A stretch of DNA of 64,000 nt from Fibrobacter sp. UWH4 (GTDB lineage Bacteria; Fibrobacterota; Fibrobacteria; Fibrobacterales; Fibrobacteraceae). Of this stretch, positions 7,621 to 15,622 are shown in pieces. Location: assembly GCF_900142475.1 (NCBI RefSeq), contig NZ_FRAY01000001.1:310001-374000 (forward strand). The letters run 5' to 3'. The notes below the pieces were generated by a model. It had not been told where the DNA came from. It was given only the letters and a program-made list of their open reading frames with translations, and searched no databases. How positions within the stretch are numbered: the stretch's first letter is position 1; every line of letters starts with the position of its first letter. The translations under genes were made by a program, and so were the position numbers.

Positions 7621-9468
7621 ATGGGTTGTAATTCGTTGAAAATGTCGCTCTCGGCGCTGCTTGTGTGCGGGGCAACGGTTGTCGGTACGGCGACTTCTGC
7701 GTTCGCGGTCACTTCGCCGGACTTCCCGATGGCGGGATTTGCCACGCAGAATGGCGGCACCACGGGCGGCAAGGGTTATTCCGAGGTCACGGTGGACAAC
7801 GTGAGTGACCTTAAGAGCTACGCCAAGGCGGGCAACAAGATTATTTACGTGAAGCCGGGTACATACATGGGTCCGGTGGAAGTCGGTAGCAACGTGACGA
7901 TTTACGGTTACCAGGGCGCCATTATCGCGCAGCCCAGCTCGGGTAGCGCCATGAAGCTGAGCGGCTCGAAGAACGTCATCATCCGCAACCTGAAATTTAA
8001 GGGCGCCGGCGCGCACGACGATGATGACGAGGATTGCCTGCAGGTGAATCACGAGTCGAAGAACGTGTGGATTGACCACGTGGATGTTTACGACGGTCAC
8101 GACGGCAATCTGGACATCACCAACGCCTCGGACTACGTGACGATTTCGTGGACCAAGTTCAGCTATACCTCGGCATCGACCGGCCACCAGTTCAGCAACC
8201 TGATTGGCAACAGCAAGACAAAGACGAGCGACCGCGGACACCTGAACGTGACGATTCACCATACGTGGTGGGCGGACGGCGTGGTGGAACGCATGCCGCG
8301 TGTGCGCTTTGGCAAGGTGCATGTGGCGAACAACCTTTTCGACAGCAAGGACGCGAGCTACTGCGTGCGTGCAGCCATCGAGGCGGACATCCGCATCGAA
8401 AGGAACGTGTTCATTGGCGTGCAGAAAGCGCTTGACTTGTACACGAGCGATGGCGCTATCACGGCGGCGCAGATGATCGAAAATTACGAAGAAAACGTGA
8501 AGAAAACGCAGGCCGGTACGGGCACGGCGTTCAAGCCGAGCTATTCCATGAGCCTCACCGACGTGAGTACGCAGGCAAAGGCCTATGCCCTGCGCGATTC
8601 CATTAAGTTGTATGCAGGTGCGACTCTCCCGGATCCGGGTGCTTCGGGTACGGTGACTCCGGCAAGTTCGAGCTCGGCAAAATCAAGCAGCAGTAATGTC
8701 GTATCCTCATCGTCATCCTGGAGCGGAGCGATAGGATCCAGTAGTAGTTCCGTGAAGTCCAGCAGCAGCGTTGCCAAGTCCAGTTCGTCGCAAGGACAGG
8801 TTGTTTCGGGAACGGCGACTCTCACCAAGCATGGCTCGGGCAGCACGACGCAGACGGTTGCCGCAGGCGAATCGATTGCGGAATTCTACTTTACCGTTGC
8901 GGGTGCTACGGGTGCCACGGTGACGGGTCTTCCGGATGGCGTGACGGGTACGCTCAAGGGTTCTGACTTCTACATTTCGGGAACGGTTTCCGCAACGGCG
9001 GCGGCAGGTGCGTACAAGTTCACCGTCACCACGACGGGTGCTACGACGAATGCCTCAAAGAGCGGGACCATTACCGTGACGTCCGCGAATGGCGAGGCTC
9101 CTGCATCAAGTTCCTCTGCAATGTCCAGCAGTAGCAAGGTCAACGAGCCCGTCGAAACGTCCAGTTCGTCTCAGGGGACTGTTGTCGACGAATCCAGCAG
9201 TTCTGTGGAATCTCCGAATTCTAGCGACTCCTCCGAGTCCAGCATGGTGTTGTCTCCGGCTAATTTCGGTCAGCGTCTCCAGGTGTCTGTCGAAGGTCGA
9301 CTGGTGTCAGTCCACGGAGTGGCGCATACGGCCTATCTCCTTGATGCGCAAGGAAAAATCGTAGCCAAGGCTGTCGCAAACGCGGAAACTCTGACCCTCT
9401 CGGTTCCGCGCGCAGGAACATACCTTCTGCGGGTCGGCCACGAAACTCGATGCGTGATTGTTCGCTAG
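7621..9468 (+). CDS. Secreted PL1 pectate lyase with Ser-rich linkers and C-terminal sorting-like domain
   Basis: 615 aa. The signal peptide ends near TSAFA (about residue 28). The catalytic part (about 30-300) is a right-handed beta-helix of polysaccharide lyase family 1: DDDEDCLQV and WIDHVDVYDGHDGNLDIT with the calcium-binding aspartates, then VVERMPRVRFG carrying the catalytic arginine region. It should cleave pectate by beta-elimination outside the cell. After it come a poly-Ser linker, a roughly 95-residue Ig-like domain (LPDGVTGTLKGS), a second Ser linker, and a C-terminal 70-residue domain ending GTYLLRVGHETRCVIVR that resembles type IX sorting tails. The ATG at 7621 is chosen because AAGG lies nine bases upstream and the signal peptide begins there; ATG 7612 is the alternative. 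Confidence 0.88.
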   Translation: MGCNSLKMSLSALLVCGATVVGTATSAFAVTSPDFPMAGFATQNGGTTGGKGYSEVTVDNVSDLKSYAKAGNKIIYVKPGTYMGPVEVGSNVTIYGYQGAIIAQPSSGSAMKLSGSKNVIIRNLKFKGAGAHDDDDEDCLQVNHESKNVWIDHVDVYDGHDGNLDITNASDYVTISWTKFSYTSASTGHQFSNLIGNSKTKTSDRGHLNVTIHHTWWADGVVERMPRVRFGKVHVANNLFDSKDASYCVRAAIEADIRIERNVFIGVQKALDLYTSDGAITAAQMIENYEENVKKTQAGTGTAFKPSYSMSLTDVSTQAKAYALRDSIKLYAGATLPDPGASGTVTPASSSSAKSSSSNVVSSSSSWSGAIGSSSSSVKSSSSVAKSSSSQGQVVSGTATLTKHGSGSTTQTVAAGESIAEFYFTVAGATGATVTGLPDGVTGTLKGSDFYISGTVSATAAAGAYKFTVTTTGATTNASKSGTITVTSANGEAPASSSSAMSSSSKVNEPVETSSSSQGTVVDESSSSVESPNSSDSSESSMVLSPANFGQRLQVSVEGRLVSVHGVAHTAYLLDAQGKIVAKAVANAETLTLSVPRAGTYLLRVGHETRCVIVR

Positions 9469-9491
9469 TCGCCTTTCCTAACCCAAATACC

Positions 9492-9519
9492 GACGCTCCT
9501 TTGACGGGGGCGTCTTTTC
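9492..9519 (+). terminator. Intrinsic terminator of the pectate lyase gene
   Basis: GACGCTCC (9492-9499) pairs with GGGGCGTC (9507-9514), with one G-T pair, followed by TTTTCTT. Confidence 0.75.
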
Positions 9520-9568
9520 TTGTGCGTGCGTAAACTCAAAAAATGCTAAATTTTATTGGAACGAACTT

Positions 9569-10213
9569 ATGCTTCACGTCTTTAAACACGAACTTCGCCT
9601 TATCTTTAGGGATCCCAAATTTTGGATACCCTTCGTCATTCCGCCTGTGATTCTGGCGGCTAGCCAGGGCATTGCCGTGTCGCGGTACGGCGGGCAGATT
9701 ATGGAAGGCATGGAAGGCTACATGATGCTCCTGCTCGGTTGCCTCATGGCGCCCATGGGTTCGCCGTTGGCCGGAGATTCGTTTGCGGGCGAGCGCGAGC
9801 GCAATTCGCTTGAACTGTTGCAGCTCTCGCCTATTGCCCCGACGCGACTCTTTTGGGGGAAACTCTTGGCGATAGTGCCATTCCCTGTGGTGTTCGCCCT
9901 TCTGGCTCAAGTTATTTACTGGGGCACGCATCCCGAAATTTCTACGGTTTCGGCCCTCGCCTCCATTCTCGGGGCACTTTCGGCAGTGCTGCTTACGACG
10001 TCATTTTCGCTGATGCTTTCGCTTCGCGTAAAGACGGTGCGCGCCGCGGCCCACATGTCGCTTTTTATGGTCGTGCCGATCCTTCTTTTGGTTCAGCTTG
10101 GCCATGAATCCTTTTTGAGCGGACTTTTCGTTCCCGTAACGACTCTTGCCATCTCGGTCTTGCTGACCATATTGGCGACTGTTATGAGCATGCGCAAGTT
10201 TGTAAGCTTGTAA
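9569..10213 (+). CDS. ABC-2 type transporter permease
   Basis: 214 aa with about six hydrophobic segments. The cytoplasmic stretch SFAGERERNSLELLQLSP (about 72-89) is the typical GERE motif of ABC-2 permeases such as those next to NatA-like or gliding-type ATPases. The N-terminus (FKHELRLIFRDPKFW) is the amphipathic entry helix of the family. No ATPase subunit lies beside it, so its partner and substrate are unknown. A separate promoter is expected because a terminator precedes it. Confidence 0.85.
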   Translation: MLHVFKHELRLIFRDPKFWIPFVIPPVILAASQGIAVSRYGGQIMEGMEGYMMLLLGCLMAPMGSPLAGDSFAGERERNSLELLQLSPIAPTRLFWGKLLAIVPFPVVFALLAQVIYWGTHPEISTVSALASILGALSAVLLTTSFSLMLSLRVKTVRAAAHMSLFMVVPILLLVQLGHESFLSGLFVPVTTLAISVLLTILATVMSMRKFVSL

Positions 10214-10218
10214 CTCGG

Positions 10219-11109
10219 CTAGTCTTTCAAGTAAAAGCTTCGCCCGTCGTTCAGCATCAGGATGACGGGCAATTTTTTTGCTGTAAACACGCCGCCGTTC
10301 AAGATGCCGCTTTCTATCAGTTGACCGTTCAGGCTGAATGCCTTGTACGGGGCGTTAGGCTTGGCGCCTGCAATTTGGTAGCGGTTCTGGCCAAGTTTTG
10401 TGAAGCTGGCGTTCGCTTGTAAAAATTTCGGGAAGATTGCGGTTGTGTTCGTGTCGGGTGCGAACCTGTAATCCGGGCAGAAGTTCAGCGTATCGAGGAG
10501 GAAGGCGTGTATTCCGGCCACAGCCGAGCTTGCTAGCGGTACATCAGCCTTGTCGATATCTTTACCGCCGTTTCTCCGTCTTAATTCTGGCGGATTGAAT
10601 TCGCAGCCGGAGTAGCCCCCTTCCTTCCAATAGTATCTACCGCAGAGTTCAAAAACATGGTTCACCAGGGAATCCGCCTGTTCCGCCGTGCCCTTGAAAA
10701 CGCCCGCCTTTTGCAACCGTGCGAACTCGTCTTTGAATACGGCGTCGTGATGCACGCTGAAAAGCGAATCGACGAAGTCGTCTTGGTTGTCGGAATAGGC
10801 GACGCGCGCCACCTTGACCACCTTCTCGGAGGCGATTACGATCATGGTGGAGTCCAGCTCGGATCTGTACATCCATACCGTGTCGGTGCCGGAGGTGTTC
10901 TTTACGGCGGGCTCGCGTTTATCCATCTTGGAGAGGTCCAGGTAGCTGCCCTCGAATAGATAGAGAGATACTGCTGGGTATTCAAAATAAGCTCCGGAGC
11001 TTCCTGATTCCCTGACGGGGGGCTCGTAGCTGCATTCCGCCGCCTGTAAGCTTGTGGCTAAGGCGCATGCGCAAAATGCGCCCGCAAACAGAAATTTGGT
11101 GAAATCCAT
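10219..11109 (-). CDS. Secreted protein of unknown function
   Basis: 296 aa. A clear signal peptide ends LQAAEC, with cleavage predicted before Glu-Cys; several cysteines (about residues 26, 155, 165, 195) suggest a periplasmic or extracellular protein with disulfides. The last 60 residues (about 235-296) form a strand-rich tail (RYQIAGAKPNAPYKAFSLNG) like the sorting-type domain of other Fibrobacter secreted proteins. No catalytic motif is recognised. The ATG at 11107-11109 has AAAAGGAG upstream. Convergent with the ABC-2 permease, only five bases apart. Confidence 0.75.
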   Translation of the reverse strand: MDFTKFLFAGAFCACALATSLQAAECSYEPPVRESGSSGAYFEYPAVSLYLFEGSYLDLSKMDKREPAVKNTSGTDTVWMYRSELDSTMIVIASEKVVKVARVAYSDNQDDFVDSLFSVHHDAVFKDEFARLQKAGVFKGTAEQADSLVNHVFELCGRYYWKEGGYSGCEFNPPELRRRNGGKDIDKADVPLASSAVAGIHAFLLDTLNFCPDYRFAPDTNTTAIFPKFLQANASFTKLGQNRYQIAGAKPNAPYKAFSLNGQLIESGILNGGVFTAKKLPVILMLNDGRSFYLKD

Positions 11110-11144
11110 ACTCTTTTCTCCTTTTAATCCATCTCTAGAAAATA

Positions 11145-11171
11145 GTAAAAAAAGAGAGCCGTTTTCGAGCT
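11145..11171 (-). terminator. Weak intrinsic terminator of the 55-aa gene
   Basis: On the minus strand AGCTCG pairs with CGGCT across AAAA with one bulged base, followed by a seven-T run. Confidence 0.35.
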
Positions 11172-11193
11172 TGTCAAAAACGAGTGATTTGAG

Positions 11194-11361
11194 TCATCGG
11201 ATGCTGCCGTTTTCCAGCTCGTCTCGCAGCATATTTGATGCGGCGGACTTGAAGATGCTCCTCATGAATTCGTCGTAGCCTGGTTCGCCCTTCTTGGGGT
11301 GGGGCCTGGGGGCGCTGGCTGCGATCCTTTTCTTCAGTTCGAGAATTTCCTTTTCGTCCAT
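11194..11361 (-). CDS. Small basic/acidic protein of unknown function
   Basis: 55 aa: MDEKEILELKKRIAAS followed by a proline-rich HPKKGEPGYDEFMRS segment and a C-terminal helix. No membrane segment or signal peptide. The ATG at 11359-11361 is preferred to an upstream start because GAGG lies eight bases upstream. It sits between the valS terminator and the secreted-protein gene. No family is recognised; it could be a small regulatory or toxin-like protein, but nothing in the sequence supports a choice. Confidence 0.55.
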   Translation of the reverse strand: MDEKEILELKKRIAASAPRPHPKKGEPGYDEFMRSIFKSAASNMLRDELENGSIR

Positions 11362-11428
11362 ATTTGCCTCGTTTTTTGTGGTCCTATTAAATATCGATTG
11401 GTTTGCACAAATTGTCAAGAAATCCCTG

Positions 11429-11467
11429 AAAAAAAACAGGTGCCCGCTTGGAGCACCTGTTTTTATT
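11429..11467. terminator. Bidirectional intrinsic terminator after valS
   Basis: ACAGGTGC (11436-11443) pairs with GCACCTGT (11453-11460), with an A-run before and a T-run after. It stops valS on the minus strand. Confidence 0.9.
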
Positions 11468-11486
11468 TTGTTGGTTTGTCGCCGAA

Positions 11487-14234
11487 TTACTTCAGTTCCT
11501 TCAACGCTGCTTCGTTTTTGGCGATGATATCTTGTTGTGTAGCCAACTTTACTCGTTCAGCATTGACAACGGTCTCTGGTGCTCCTGAGACAAACTTTTG
11601 GTTAGAAAGCTTTTTCTCAATCGAAGCGGCGAATGCCTTGGCCTTCTCGATTTCTTTTTCGAGGCGGGCGATTTCTGCAGCCGGGTCGAGGATACCTTCC
11701 AGCGGGATGTAGAGTTCGCCACCGGGCACCACGGCGCTGGCGCTGAACTTCGGCTTGGCTGCCTTCACGGCGACGCTCAGGTCAGAAAGACCCGAAAGCT
11801 CGGTGATGATAGCCATGCAGTCTTTGACGCTGGCTTCCGTTGCAGCATCGTCGACGCTTACCACGGCGTTCAGCTTGGTGGCGGGGCTCACGTTGTAGCG
11901 GCCACGCACGCCACGCACGCTTTCCACCACGGCGAATGCCTGGTCGAATGCGGCTTCGATCTTTGCGTCAATGAGAGATTCGTCGGCCTTGGGCCATGCG
12001 CGGCTGATCACCATTTCGCTGCCCTGGAACAGAATGCTGTTGAGTTCTTCGGTAATGAACGGCATCACCGGGTGGAGCAAGTCGAGCACGTTCTTCAGCA
12101 CGTAGCTGAGGATGGCCATGGCGTTCTTCTTCTCGGCGGTGAGTGTTTCGCTGTTGATCACGGCCTTCTTGATTTCCAAGTAGCTGGAGCAGACGTCGTC
12201 CCACACGAAGCGGTACAGGAACCCGGCGAGTTCGGCGAAGTGGTATTCTTCGAGCATGCGGGTGGCGTCCTTGATGGTCGTCTGCAGGCGGGAGAGAATC
12301 CACTTGTCTTCCAGGGCGAACAAGTTCTTGTCCATCGGAAGTTCGGCGGCAAGTGCGCCGGCCTGTTCGAGCTGCGGGTAAAGGAAGCGGCAGGCGTTCC
12401 ACAGCTTGTTGCTGAAGTTACGACCGATTTCGAACTTTTCGCTGGTGTTGATTTCGCGGCCATCCGGCTGCTTTTCCTTCTTCACCGGCAGGCGCACGTC
12501 CTGGTTGTCGGTGCAAAGGCTTGCCATCACAAAGCGCAGAGCGTCGGTACCGTACTTCTCTTCGATATCCATCGGGTCCACGCCGTTGCCCTTGGACTTG
12601 CTCATGGTCTGGCCATTGCCGTCCAGAATCTTCGGGTGGATGTACACCGTGTGGAACGGGACCGTGCCCATGTTTTCCTGGCTGAAGAGCACCATGCGGG
12701 CGACCCACAGCGTAATGATGTCGCGGCTCGTCACGAGCACGCTGGTGGGGTAGTAGCGCTTGAGCGTGTCGGTGTTTTCCGGCCAGCCCATCGTGGAGTG
12801 CGGCCACAAGCCACTGGAGAACCACGTGTCGAGCACGTCTTCTTCCTGCTTGAGTTCGTGACCCGGAACGGCGTCGGACTTCAGGTCTTCTTCCTGGCTA
12901 CACACCAGGTAGCCGCCGTTTTCGGCCTTGTAGAAGTAGATGTCGTCGCGGCCCGCGAATGCGGCCTTCAGTTCGTCTTCGCTAGCGTCGGTGTGCCAGA
13001 TAGGAATGCGGTGGCCCCACCAGAGCTGACGGCTGATGCACCAGTCGCGCTTTTCGGCGAGCCAGTCCAGATACTTGTTGGCGTAGCGTTCCGGGATAAT
13101 CTTGATCTCACCGGATTTTACGGCGTTCATCGCGTTTTCGGCGAGCACGTCCATCTTCACGAACCATTGGTCGCTGAGGTACGGCTCAATCACAGTCTTA
13201 CTGCGGTCGGAGTGGCCCACGTCCATTTCGTGGTCTTCCACCTTGATGAGGAGTCCGAGTTCTTCGAGACCTGCCACCACGGCGTCGCGGGCGGCCTGGC
13301 CCTTGAGACCCTGGAACTTGCCGGCGTTCTCGTTCAGGCTGCCGTCATCGTTCATGATGTTGATCATCGGGAGCTTGTGGCGCAGACCCGTCGCATAGTC
13401 GTTCGGGTCGTGTGCGGGCGTCACCTTCACGGAACCCGTACCGAAGTCCTTGTCCACCAAGATAGCATCGGCAATCACCGGAATTTCGCGGTCAACGAAG
13501 GGCACCTTGAGCATCTTGCCGATGAACTGCGCGTAGCGTTCGTCGTTGGGGTGCACGGCGAGGGCGGTATCGCCCATGATGGTTTCTGGGCGGGTCGTCG
13601 AGACGGGGATAAATCCCGAACCGTCGGCCAGGGGGTACTTGAACGTCCAGAAGTGGCCTTTCACGTGTTCGTAGTAGATTTCGTCGTCGGCAACGGCGGT
13701 CTGGAGCTTGGTATCCCAGTTCACTAGGCGCTTGCCGCGGTAAATGAGGCCCTTCTTGAACAGGTTGAAGAAGGCGTGGCGCACGGCCTTCGCGCAGACC
13801 GGGTCCAGCGTGAAGCGCTGACGGCTCCAGTCGCAGCTGACGCCCAGGCTCTTGAGCTGTTTGGTGATGCGGGCTTCGTATTCGTCTTTCCACTTCCAGA
13901 TGCGTTCCACCAGCGCATCGCGGCCGATGTCGTGGCGGGTCTTGTGTTCGTCCTGGAAAAGGCGCTTTTCGACGACTGCCTGCGTGGCGATACCCGCGTG
14001 GTCCGTACCCGGAATCCACAGCGTGTCGCGGCCCGTCTTACGGCGGTAGCGTACCAAAATGTCCTGGAGCGTATCGTTGAGCGCGTGTCCCAGATGGAGC
14101 GCGCCGGTAACGTTCGGGGGCGGAATCACGACCGAGAACGGTTCGCCCTTTCCGCTGGGTGCAAAACTGTTATTCTCAGCCCAGGTCTTATGCCATCGGG
14201 CTTCCACATCTTTAGAATTGTAACGAGTTTCCAT
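11487..14234 (-). CDS. valS: Valyl-tRNA synthetase
   Basis: 915 aa, normal for ValRS. Class I aminoacyl-tRNA synthetase charging tRNA-Val in the cytoplasm. The N-terminus begins METRYNSKDVEARWHKTW, followed by the HIGH-type motif PPPNVTGALHLGHA (about 38-51), the CP1 editing domain (STTRPETIMGDTALAVHP), the KMSKS motif MSKSKGNGVDPMDIEEKYG (about 530), an anticodon-binding helical domain and a C-terminal coiled coil (about 845-915). The start at 14232-14234 is chosen because it matches the conserved ValRS N-terminus; the reading frame stays open upstream over the nitroreductase gene but that extension is not ValRS. Codon bias is strong. Confidence 0.96.
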   Translation of the reverse strand: METRYNSKDVEARWHKTWAENNSFAPSGKGEPFSVVIPPPNVTGALHLGHALNDTLQDILVRYRRKTGRDTLWIPGTDHAGIATQAVVEKRLFQDEHKTRHDIGRDALVERIWKWKDEYEARITKQLKSLGVSCDWSRQRFTLDPVCAKAVRHAFFNLFKKGLIYRGKRLVNWDTKLQTAVADDEIYYEHVKGHFWTFKYPLADGSGFIPVSTTRPETIMGDTALAVHPNDERYAQFIGKMLKVPFVDREIPVIADAILVDKDFGTGSVKVTPAHDPNDYATGLRHKLPMINIMNDDGSLNENAGKFQGLKGQAARDAVVAGLEELGLLIKVEDHEMDVGHSDRSKTVIEPYLSDQWFVKMDVLAENAMNAVKSGEIKIIPERYANKYLDWLAEKRDWCISRQLWWGHRIPIWHTDASEDELKAAFAGRDDIYFYKAENGGYLVCSQEEDLKSDAVPGHELKQEEDVLDTWFSSGLWPHSTMGWPENTDTLKRYYPTSVLVTSRDIITLWVARMVLFSQENMGTVPFHTVYIHPKILDGNGQTMSKSKGNGVDPMDIEEKYGTDALRFVMASLCTDNQDVRLPVKKEKQPDGREINTSEKFEIGRNFSNKLWNACRFLYPQLEQAGALAAELPMDKNLFALEDKWILSRLQTTIKDATRMLEEYHFAELAGFLYRFVWDDVCSSYLEIKKAVINSETLTAEKKNAMAILSYVLKNVLDLLHPVMPFITEELNSILFQGSEMVISRAWPKADESLIDAKIEAAFDQAFAVVESVRGVRGRYNVSPATKLNAVVSVDDAATEASVKDCMAIITELSGLSDLSVAVKAAKPKFSASAVVPGGELYIPLEGILDPAAEIARLEKEIEKAKAFAASIEKKLSNQKFVSGAPETVVNAERVKLATQQDIIAKNEAALKELK

Positions 14235-14269
14235 AGTGCGGGCAAAGATAGAAATTTTTGGCCCGGAAA

Positions 14270-14800
14270 TTATTCTGCCCAGATAATTCGGCCGTCTTTG
14301 CGGGGGTGCGCCGTGGGCTGTTCGCAGTCCGGGTAACCCAGGGCGCAGTGGGCTATGCCAACCCATTCGTCGGCATTCAGGCCGAGCGACTTGAGAATTT
14401 CCTTGCCCTCGTCGCTTTCGACTTCTTCCATGGCGCGGTGGATCCAGATGCTGCCGAGGCCGAGACTGTAGGCGGCGTTCATCAGGTTGCCCATGGCAAG
14501 CGAACCGTCGTACAGGTAGGTCGGAATTTCTTTTTTCGCAAGGACGAGCAGAATCACGGGTGCGCCGTAGAACGGGTCGAAACCCTCGTCCCAGCCGCCG
14601 ATCTTACGGTTCATTTCGGAGATGCGGTCGCGCAGTTCCTTGTTCGTGATGGCGACCACGGTGGCGGCCTGCTTGCCCATGCCGCTTGCGGCGTAGATCC
14701 CCGCTTCGGCAACTTGTGCGATAAGCTCCTTGCTCACGGCGTCGGATTTGAATTTGCGGATGCTTCTGCGGTTGAGCAAAGTCTTGATTGTTTCGTTCAT
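14270..14800 (-). CDS. Nitroreductase family FMN oxidoreductase
   Basis: 176 aa. N-terminal NRRSIRKFKSDAVSKELI is the FMN-phosphate binding motif of the nitroreductase fold, and GLGSIWIH plus GIAHCALGYP near residues 130-160 complete the family pattern. Such enzymes form homodimers and use NAD(P)H to reduce nitro compounds, quinones or flavins; the natural substrate cannot be told. GGAG precedes the ATG. It lies 35 bases upstream of valS on the same strand and could be cotranscribed with it. Confidence 0.88.
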   Translation of the reverse strand: MNETIKTLLNRRSIRKFKSDAVSKELIAQVAEAGIYAASGMGKQAATVVAITNKELRDRISEMNRKIGGWDEGFDPFYGAPVILLVLAKKEIPTYLYDGSLAMGNLMNAAYSLGLGSIWIHRAMEEVESDEGKEILKSLGLNADEWVGIAHCALGYPDCEQPTAHPRKDGRIIWAE

Positions 14801-14899
14801 ATAGTCTCCGTGAAAAGGGATGATAAATTTAAATCTACAAAAAAAGTAGGGAAGAACTGTAGCTTTCGAAAAAAATAAACTTTACGGAAGTTTTTAATG

Positions 14900-14933
14900 T
14901 TGACAGGTACCAATAATCGGACTATATTTGGTA
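14900..14933 (+). promoter_or_regulatory. Promoter of the toxin-antitoxin operon with overlapping inverted repeat
   Basis: TTGACA (14900-14905), 17-base spacer, TATATT (14923-14928). TACCAA (14908-14913) and TTGGTA (14928-14933) form an inverted repeat across the spacer and -10 box, a likely operator for the Phd-type antitoxin. Confidence 0.75.
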
Positions 14934-14959
14934 TTAAATTCAGTCTAATTGAGTGAAAG

Positions 14960-15235
14960 ATGGCAAACATCAAGAATATCAAACCGATTTCCTACATCAA
15001 GGCGAATGCGGCCCAAGTTTTGGACCATGTGTGTGAATCGCATGTCCCCTATGTGGTGACGCAAAATGGCGAAGCTCGTGGAGTCATTCTTGATGTGGAT
15101 ACGTACCAGAAAATGCAGGATGGGTTAAAGCTTTTCAAACTGTTCGCACAGAGTGAAAGCGAAATCTCGCGTGGCAAAGTTATTCGCCAAAAAGACCTGT
15201 TTGATTCTCTGGAGCGCGAACTGAATGCCAAGTAA
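14960..15235 (+). CDS. Type II antitoxin, Phd/YefM family
   Basis: 91 aa. The N-terminal KPISYIKANAAQVLDHV and YVVTQNGEARGVILDVDTYQ are the Phd/YefM fold (DNA-binding dimer, residues about 8-55). The C-terminal part is the variable toxin-binding tail. The gene overlaps the following toxin gene by 11 bases, the usual order of antitoxin first. It should bind and repress its own promoter, where an inverted repeat overlaps the -10 box, and neutralise the ParE/RelE-type partner. Confidence 0.9.
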   Translation: MANIKNIKPISYIKANAAQVLDHVCESHVPYVVTQNGEARGVILDVDTYQKMQDGLKLFKLFAQSESEISRGKVIRQKDLFDSLERELNAK

Positions 15236-15554
15236 AAAGTTTCAAGTGGTCTGGTCGGAATCAGCGGCGCTCGACCTGAAATCGATAGTATTGTTCATTG
15301 CCCAAAACAGTATGCAAAACGCACACGAGGCATTCGCCAAAATAAAGAAGGAATGTCTGCTTTTGGAAAAGTTTCCCGACTTGGGTAAGATTCCCATAGA
15401 ACTTGAAGATTTGCAGATAGGCGGATATCGGGAACTCACCATCAATCCATGGAGAGTCTTTTATCGTAAGCAGGCTGAACAGATTGTCGTTCTTGCCGTT
15501 GTCGATTCAAGGCGCGATCTTGAAGACGCCCTTTGGAACAGACTGATGCGGTGA
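15225..15554 (+). CDS. Type II toxin, ParE/RelE superfamily
   Basis: 109 aa. VVWSESAALDLKSIVLFIAQNS, KFPDLGKIPIELED, YRELTINPWRVFYRKQAEQIVVLAVVDSRRDL follow the ParE/RelE plasmid-stabilisation pattern (two N-terminal helices, then an antiparallel sheet with the RELxxxxWRVFY core). The target could be gyrase (ParE) or translating mRNA (RelE); the sequence does not decide. It overlaps the antitoxin gene and probably has no promoter of its own. Confidence 0.9.
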   Translation: MPSKKFQVVWSESAALDLKSIVLFIAQNSMQNAHEAFAKIKKECLLLEKFPDLGKIPIELEDLQIGGYRELTINPWRVFYRKQAEQIVVLAVVDSRRDLEDALWNRLMR

Positions 15555-15622
15555 AAGATTTTGTCACTTTCTGACGTCTGTTTGAATCTATATTTATAGG
15601 TGACTCTAGAAAGGAGGCTCCT

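Noticed and set aside
11598-13727. 709-codon open frame antisense to valS
   Set aside because: It mirrors valS exactly; strong codon bias removes the codons that would give stops in the opposite frame. The translation is His/Val-rich with no known domain. The same holds for long antisense frames over ettA (5552-7126), gyrB (37561-39402), the S41 protease (40475-42172), the carboxyltransferase (50013-51473) and speA (62296-63960).
14234-14366. 44-residue N-terminal extension of ValRS
   Set aside because: The open frame continues upstream but overlaps the nitroreductase 3' end and has no ValRS similarity; the conserved start is at 14234.
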